This document shows, in pieces, positions 59,601-64,000 of a stretch of DNA of 64,000 nucleotides. The DNA lies in NCBI GenBank assembly GCA_039654915.1, contig CM077594.1:19529001-19593000 (forward strand), read 5' to 3'. The stretch's first letter is position 1; every line of letters starts with the position of its first letter. Origin of the DNA: Aquilaria yunnanensis (taxonomy: Eukaryota > Streptophyta > Magnoliopsida > Malvales > Thymelaeaceae). The position numbers and the translations under genes are program-made. The notes under the pieces were generated by a model. It was not told where the DNA came from, did no database searches, and was given only the letters and a program-made list of their open reading frames with translations.

Positions 59601-60658
59601 AAAATCATCAATTTTCCTTCAAATGATAGGAGAGTTCCTATCGTCGAGGTTCTAAGGTAGGGCCCTTAACCTCAAAATCATCAATCTTCCTTCAAACGAT
59701 AGGAGAGTTCTTATCGTCGAGGTTCTAAGGTAGGACCCTTAACCTCAAAATCATCAATTTTCCTTCAAACGATAGGAGAGTTCCTATCGTCGAGGTTCTA
59801 AGGTAGTACCCTTAACCTCAAAATCATCAATCTTCCTTCAAACGATAGGAGAGTTCTTATCATTGAGGTTCTAAGGTAGGACCCTTAACCTCAAAACAAT
59901 CAATTTTCCTTCAAACGATAGGAGAGTTCCTATCGTCGAGGTTCTAAGGTAGGACCCTTAACCTCAAAATCATCAATCTTCCTTCAAACGATAGGAGAGT
60001 TCCTATCGTCGAGGTTCTAAGGTAGGACCCTTAACCTCAAAATCATCAATTTTTCTTTAAACAAATCGCAGAGGTTCTAAGGAGAGTTCCTTAACCTCAA
60101 ACTTTCAATTATAGGAGAGTTCCTATCGTTGAGGTTCTAAGGAGAGTTCCTTAAACTTCAAACAATCAATCATCAATTTTTCTTTAAACGATAAGAGAGT
60201 TCTTATCGCAGAGGTTCTAAGGTAGGGCCCTTAACCTCAAACTTTCAACGATAGGAGAGTTCCTATCGTCGAGGTTCTAAGGAGAGTTCCTTAAACCTCA
60301 AACAATCAATCATCAATTTTTCTTTAAACGATAAGAGAGTTCTTATCGCAGAGGTTCTAAGGTAGGGCCCTTAACCTCAAACTTTCAACGATAGGAGAGT
60401 TCCTATCGTCGAGGTTCTAAGGAGAGTTCCTTAAACCTCAAACAATCAATCATCAATTTTTCTTAAATGATAAGAGAGTTCTTATCGCAGAGGTTCTAAG
60501 GTAGGGCCCTTAACCTCAAACTTTCAACGATATGAGAGTTCCTATCGTCGAAGTTCTAAGGAGAGTTCCTTAAACTTCAAACAATCAATCATCAGTTTTT
60601 CTTCGACGATAAGAGAGTTATTATCGTAGAGGTTCTAAAGAGGATTCCATAACCTCAT
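56685..60658 (+). repeat. ~4-kb array of palindromic (hairpin) repeats
   Basis: Each unit of the main type (about 75 bp) has two inverted repeats: CGATAGGA-GAGT-TCCTATCG and GAGGTT..AAGG...CCTTAACCTC, separated by A/T-rich linker (aaatcatcaattttcctt). Sub-arrays: 56685-57020 (units with CTGC loops in both hairpins), 57020-57600 (about 50-bp units with one hairpin, aagg-atgg-aacctt), 57600-60050 (main type, including a 1,028-bp higher-order repeat), 60050-60658 (units of about 140 bp with GAGT loops). No open frame of note. Lies between LOG and the PPT, where other Tat/Ogre elements also carry tandem repeats. Confidence 0.95.
57760..59820 (+). repeat. 1,028-bp higher-order repeat within the array, two copies
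   Basis: Rare variants recur exactly 1,028 bp apart: cattcaaaca at 58281 and 59309, gttctaaagtagg at about 58258 and 59286, and cgcagaggttc at about 58469 and 59497. Outer limits are approximate. Confidence 0.8.
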
Positions 60659-60695
60659 GATTTAGGCGGCGAGAAGGTTCTCAATGCCTAGCTAA

Positions 60696-60711
60696 GTCGG
60701 ACGAAATTTGG
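60696..60711 (+). repeat. Inverted match to LTR start, left of PPT
   Basis: gtcggacgaaatttgg is the inverse of bases 10-24 of the LTR (60771-60785) apart from one extra t. The two arms would enclose the PPT in a loop of about 60 nt. Confidence 0.7.
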
Positions 60712-60747
60712 TAACGACTTTGCTTGCATCATATCCCATGAAGCATG

Positions 60748-60761
60748 CAAAGGGGGGCAGC
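60748..60761 (+). other. Polypurine tract
   Basis: Purine run caaaggggggcagc immediately before the 3' LTR, where plus-strand DNA synthesis is primed in LTR elements. Confidence 0.85.
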
Positions 60762-61324
60762 TGTTGACACCCAATTTCGTCCGACATTCATTAATTAAAA
60801 AAATATTAAAGAAATTAATTAATTAAATTAAATTAAAAATTAAAAAAAATTAATAATATATAACAATTAGTTTATGGGGCATTTTGTTAGTTTTAAAACA
60901 ATATATATGTGTGTGTGATAAAAAAACATAATAATATAAAAATAATTAATAATAAAAAAATAAAAAATATCTTACCTGCTCTCTTTCTCGATCCTTCTAG
61001 GGGGAATTATTAATTGGGAGAGGATCTTTCACACGGCTCTCTCTTCTCGCCCTCTCCAGAAGCTTCTCTTCCCCCATTCTTATCTGCTCTCGATCCCACT
61101 CTCTGAGAGAGCGAGCTGACAACAGAGCTCCTTCTCATCTTCCTCTCCTTCTCACCGACTCATCTCTGGCTCTCTCTAAAAACAACTCTCTCACTCTCCT
61201 CTCCCTCTGACCTTCGCTATCTCTCTCTTCAGCTTCGCTCTCTCATCTTCCTACTCTCACGATCACATCGCTTCTCCCTAAGCCGCAGCCCCACCTCCAC
61301 CACACCAAAAGCAACGAAGAAACA

Positions 61325-61573
61325 GAGTCTCCCTGTTGCGAGAAAACTCATACCAACAAAAGGTGCGTGGACCAAAGAGGAAGACGATCACCTCATCGTC
61401 TACATCCGAGCCCACGGCGAAGGCTGCTAGCATTCCTTCCCCAAAGCTGCCGGCCTCCTCTACTGCGGGAAGAGTTGTCGTCTCCGCTGCATCAACTATT
61501 TGAGGCCCGACCTCGAGCGCGACAACTTCACGGAGGAAGAAGACGGGCTCATCATCAAGCTCCGCAACCACCT
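61325..61573 (+). pseudogene. Captured R2R3-MYB fragment in 3' LTR
   Basis: Copy of the MYB fragment at 45952-46200 with the same frameshift and stop; one extra change turns a Cys codon into Tyr just before CGKSCRLRC. Confidence 0.85.
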
Positions 61574-62024
61574 GACTTCTTCTCACAGAACCCGAAATCT
61601 TCCGTACATGGCTTCCTTCGACCCTTTCGGCGCCGACGGCCGCACCTTTTCCAACTACGGCTCAACCTTCCCCGCAGAAGGCGACGTTTCCGTCGATCAC
61701 GTAGCCTCTTCTCCGGAGATCTTGGGCTTCGACGTTTCCCGTTCAGCCATCGCGCCCGATCACCTTGTCACCAGTCCACCAGCCACCCTGTTCTCCGTTC
61801 TGCCCGGCCTCCCCCATAGACGCCATCTATGCCTCGTCACGCTCGCCTCGTTCCTGCGCCTCTTCTGCCACCTCGCCTTGCACACACTGCCGTCGTCCAC
61901 CGCCGCTCTGGCCACGCTCTCTCCAGAGCCAGCCCCCCTTGGCTTGTCAGCCGTCGCACCTCGCCTACCCTGCTGCCGTATTCCTTTGTTGCACGAGGAA
62001 GAAGACGCGTTTATAAACTGTTGA
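61500..62024 (+). pseudogene. Chimeric 174-codon frame in 3' LTR
   Basis: Same as 46127-46651, with no difference noticed. Confidence 0.45.
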
Positions 62025-64000
62025 CCAAGTCAAAGACTTTTTTTGTCTTTTTGGGTAAAAATTCTTGTTTAGCCCCTAGTTTTATTTATTTTATCTATTC
62101 AAGTCACTAACCCTTTTCTTTTTGCAGATCAGCCATTGACAGCATTTTTTTTTTTATTGTTTGTCTGATTGTTGTTTGTCTGATTGTTTTATTGTCATTT
62201 GATTGTTTGTCTGTTTGTCATTTGAATGTTTGTCTTCCGTTAAACCCACATAAAATATGAACAACTTACCGCTGTTAATTACAAACCAATACATTAGATG
62301 ACGTGGAAGAAGTTATATATGTAATTATTGTGAAAAATTTGGAATAAGAAACTGATTAAAGAGAAATCATGGTAATATGCTTTGAAATAAAGAATCAATT
62401 GAGAATTAACAACCAATACATTCCAAATATAAGATTTTTACATACATGATATTATATATGTAGAATATCACAAAAATATACATTAATATGTATATGTATA
62501 TTTATGCATAAGTTAATAATTCTACCTTTGATATTCTTCTATATATTTATGTATTTGTTTTGTATAAATTTGTCTGTATATTTCATATATATTTGTCAAA
62601 ATTCATATATTGTGCATATTTGTACATTTGTGTTTTTACAATTTCTACGCACATTTTTGTACATTCATGTTTGGTATGATATTTATTTATACATATATAT
62701 ATTCTACAATTACCACGTACATAAAAGTATAAGCATCTTTTGACAAATTAATTTCTTTGTGTGTATATATATATATATGTGTGTATGCATGATAGATTTT
62801 AATATGTGTTTAGTCTGCATTAGAAAAATATATAAATAAAATTTTTTCTTTAAATAGATAATTATAATATAGAATTATACACTTGTGCCAAGTTTTATTT
62901 TAATAAAATAGAAATAAAGTTCACGTTCCCAAATCGAATGAATACAAATTTATTAGACACAATGTACTTATCAAATATAGGTGTAATAGTTTGTTAGACA
63001 CAATGTACTTATCAAATATAGGTGTAATAGTTTGTTTTTTTATGAACCATAATTATATAACTCTATTTACCGTTTCAAAAAAAAAAAAAAACAAAAGGGT
63101 ATGATGGTCATAAAAATAATATGTTGAGATTTTTCACCCATAAATTCACATGGATCAATTAAAATTTTATTTTATTTCAATTTTGAGTTGGATTTTTTTT
63201 ACGTTATATTTTTCTATCATTAAAATGATTAATTTGGGGTAAAAAAAAATATATACCATAAAAATAAAAATTATATGTACTTTGAATCTATACATATTTA
63301 CTTTTTTATAAAGAAAATAATTTATTAAAATTTTTCATCTCTTATTAATTCAAATTCTAATTTTATTTAATATTAATAAAAATTTTATCTAAAGAATTAC
63401 TTTACATTTTAGAAATTATGGATCAAATTATTTTAGTTAACCGTAGACTTTAAAATATTGATGCTACAAAAATTCAATAATTAAATTAAATTTTATTAAT
63501 TTCCATATCCGGATGATCCGGCAGGATCTACGGTTTGGAAAGTATCAACAATTTTTTTTTAAATTAAATAAAAAGATAAAAATCCATATTTTTACGATAT
63601 GGATTAAAATTTCATCAAATTCCGTGTCCGGGTGACTCGGCAGAGTCCATGGTTCGGAATTAAATCTTCCGTGTCCGGGTGACTCGGCAGAGTCCATGGT
63701 TCGGAAGTATCAAATTTTATCCAAATAAATTACCAAAAATCCACATTTCAACATAATTCAGTTAAAATTTTTATTTTTTTTAAAATTAATTGAAAATTAT
63801 TTAAAAGCAAAGCAAAACAAAATTAAAATCAACTATGGTGCCAATTTTGGGCGCTATAACAAAGTTGTTTTAGCGTAACCGTACTCCCGATTCCCGAACT
63901 CTTGCAGACCAATTTTAAGGTGACCAATCGACCTAGGTAAACGGATTGGTGGCGACTCCAGAAAACCCGACGTTGCCACAGTATGCATAATTGAAATTTC

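Larger units (their letters stand above)
45389..63980 (+). mobile_element. Young 18.6-kb non-autonomous LTR retrotransposon with cargo genes
   Basis: Complete by structure: LTRs at 45389-48606 and 60762-63980 (3,218 and 3,219 bp, both TGTTGACACC...GTTGCCACA), gtatg duplicated at both outer ends, PBS at 48610, PPT just before the 3' LTR. By eye the LTRs differ by four substitutions and one base in an A-run, so insertion is recent (order of 10^4-10^5 years at rates of about 1e-8 per site per year). The 12.2-kb interior has no recognisable gag, protease, RT, RNase H or integrase on either strand; it carries short repeats, three zinc-finger-like genes, a LOG gene and a palindrome array. PBS, PPT and U5 style suggest the Tat/Ogre branch of Ty3/gypsy (inference). 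It must be moved by proteins supplied in trans. Confidence 0.9.
60762..63980 (+). repeat. 3' LTR (3,219 bp)
   Basis: Near-identical to 45389-48606 with a constant offset of 15,373 (15,374 after an A-run at about 47704/63077). Differences seen: g/a in the MYB fragment (about 61456), a/g near 62936, c/g near 63101, c/g near 63679. The duplicated gtatg follows at 63981-63985. Confidence 0.95.

Noticed and set aside
56685..60658. CRISPR-like array
   Set aside because: Regular repeats with palindromes, but there are no unique spacers: the linkers are repeated too, and the setting is a plant LTR element.
48607..60761. Hidden gag-pol in the young element
   Set aside because: I searched the given sequence for RT (FGL-type, YVDD/FADD), integrase and zinc-knuckle words on the plus strand and found none; only a weak gag-like start at 49716 remains.

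Overview
The window looks like repeat-dominated nuclear DNA from a flowering plant, probably a eudicot with a large AT-rich genome; the species cannot be named from sequence. Evidence: plant L1-type LINEs, Ty3/gypsy and Ty1/copia LTR elements nested in each other, Mutator-like elements (MULEs) with long terminal inverted repeats (TIRs) and 9-bp target-site duplications (TSDs), a Stowaway-like MITE, and fragments of plant gene families (U-box/ARM, R2R3-MYB, LOG). I see no clear intact single-copy host gene outside mobile DNA.

Layout. 1-1470: decayed LINE. 1984-5845: MULE with a 9-bp TSD carrying an ARM-repeat (U-box type) gene fragment. 6880-7800: AT-rich, possibly organelle-derived. 8750-18460: old retroelement debris, including one repeat present twice (9990-11040 and 16740-18460). 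18465-22860: pieces of three LINEs. 24046-25032: small MULE with a GC-rich insert, followed by a long foldback MITE (25070-25342). 25859-27086: Stowaway-like MITE split by a copia LTR. 27235-31215: four tandem units of about 1 kb. 31440-44200: an old minus-strand Ty3/gypsy element containing two solo LTRs, the second of which contains a copia solo LTR (three nesting levels).

45389-63980 is the highlight: a structurally complete LTR retrotransposon of about 18.6 kb, with 3.2-kb LTRs (four substitutions found by eye), 5-bp TSD (gtatg), primer-binding site (PBS) and polypurine tract (PPT). It is therefore young. I recognise no gag or pol in its 12 kb interior. It instead carries three tandem copies of a small Cys4 zinc-finger-like gene (copies 2 and 3 open, copy 1 frameshifted) and an intact intronless LOG-type gene (cytokinin riboside monophosphate phosphoribohydrolase, 211 aa). 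Copies 2, 3 and the LOG gene have their own TATA boxes and share repeated upstream modules. A 4-kb array of palindromic repeats follows, whose stems show paired (compensatory) changes. Each LTR holds a GC-rich block made of a broken R2R3-MYB fragment joined to a second coding-like fragment.

Inferred working model: a non-autonomous Tat/Ogre-like element, mobilised by an autonomous partner's proteins, carrying a hormone-activating enzyme and nucleic-acid-binding-like proteins as cargo, with a structured 3' region. Expression and activity cannot be judged here. All comparisons were made by eye.
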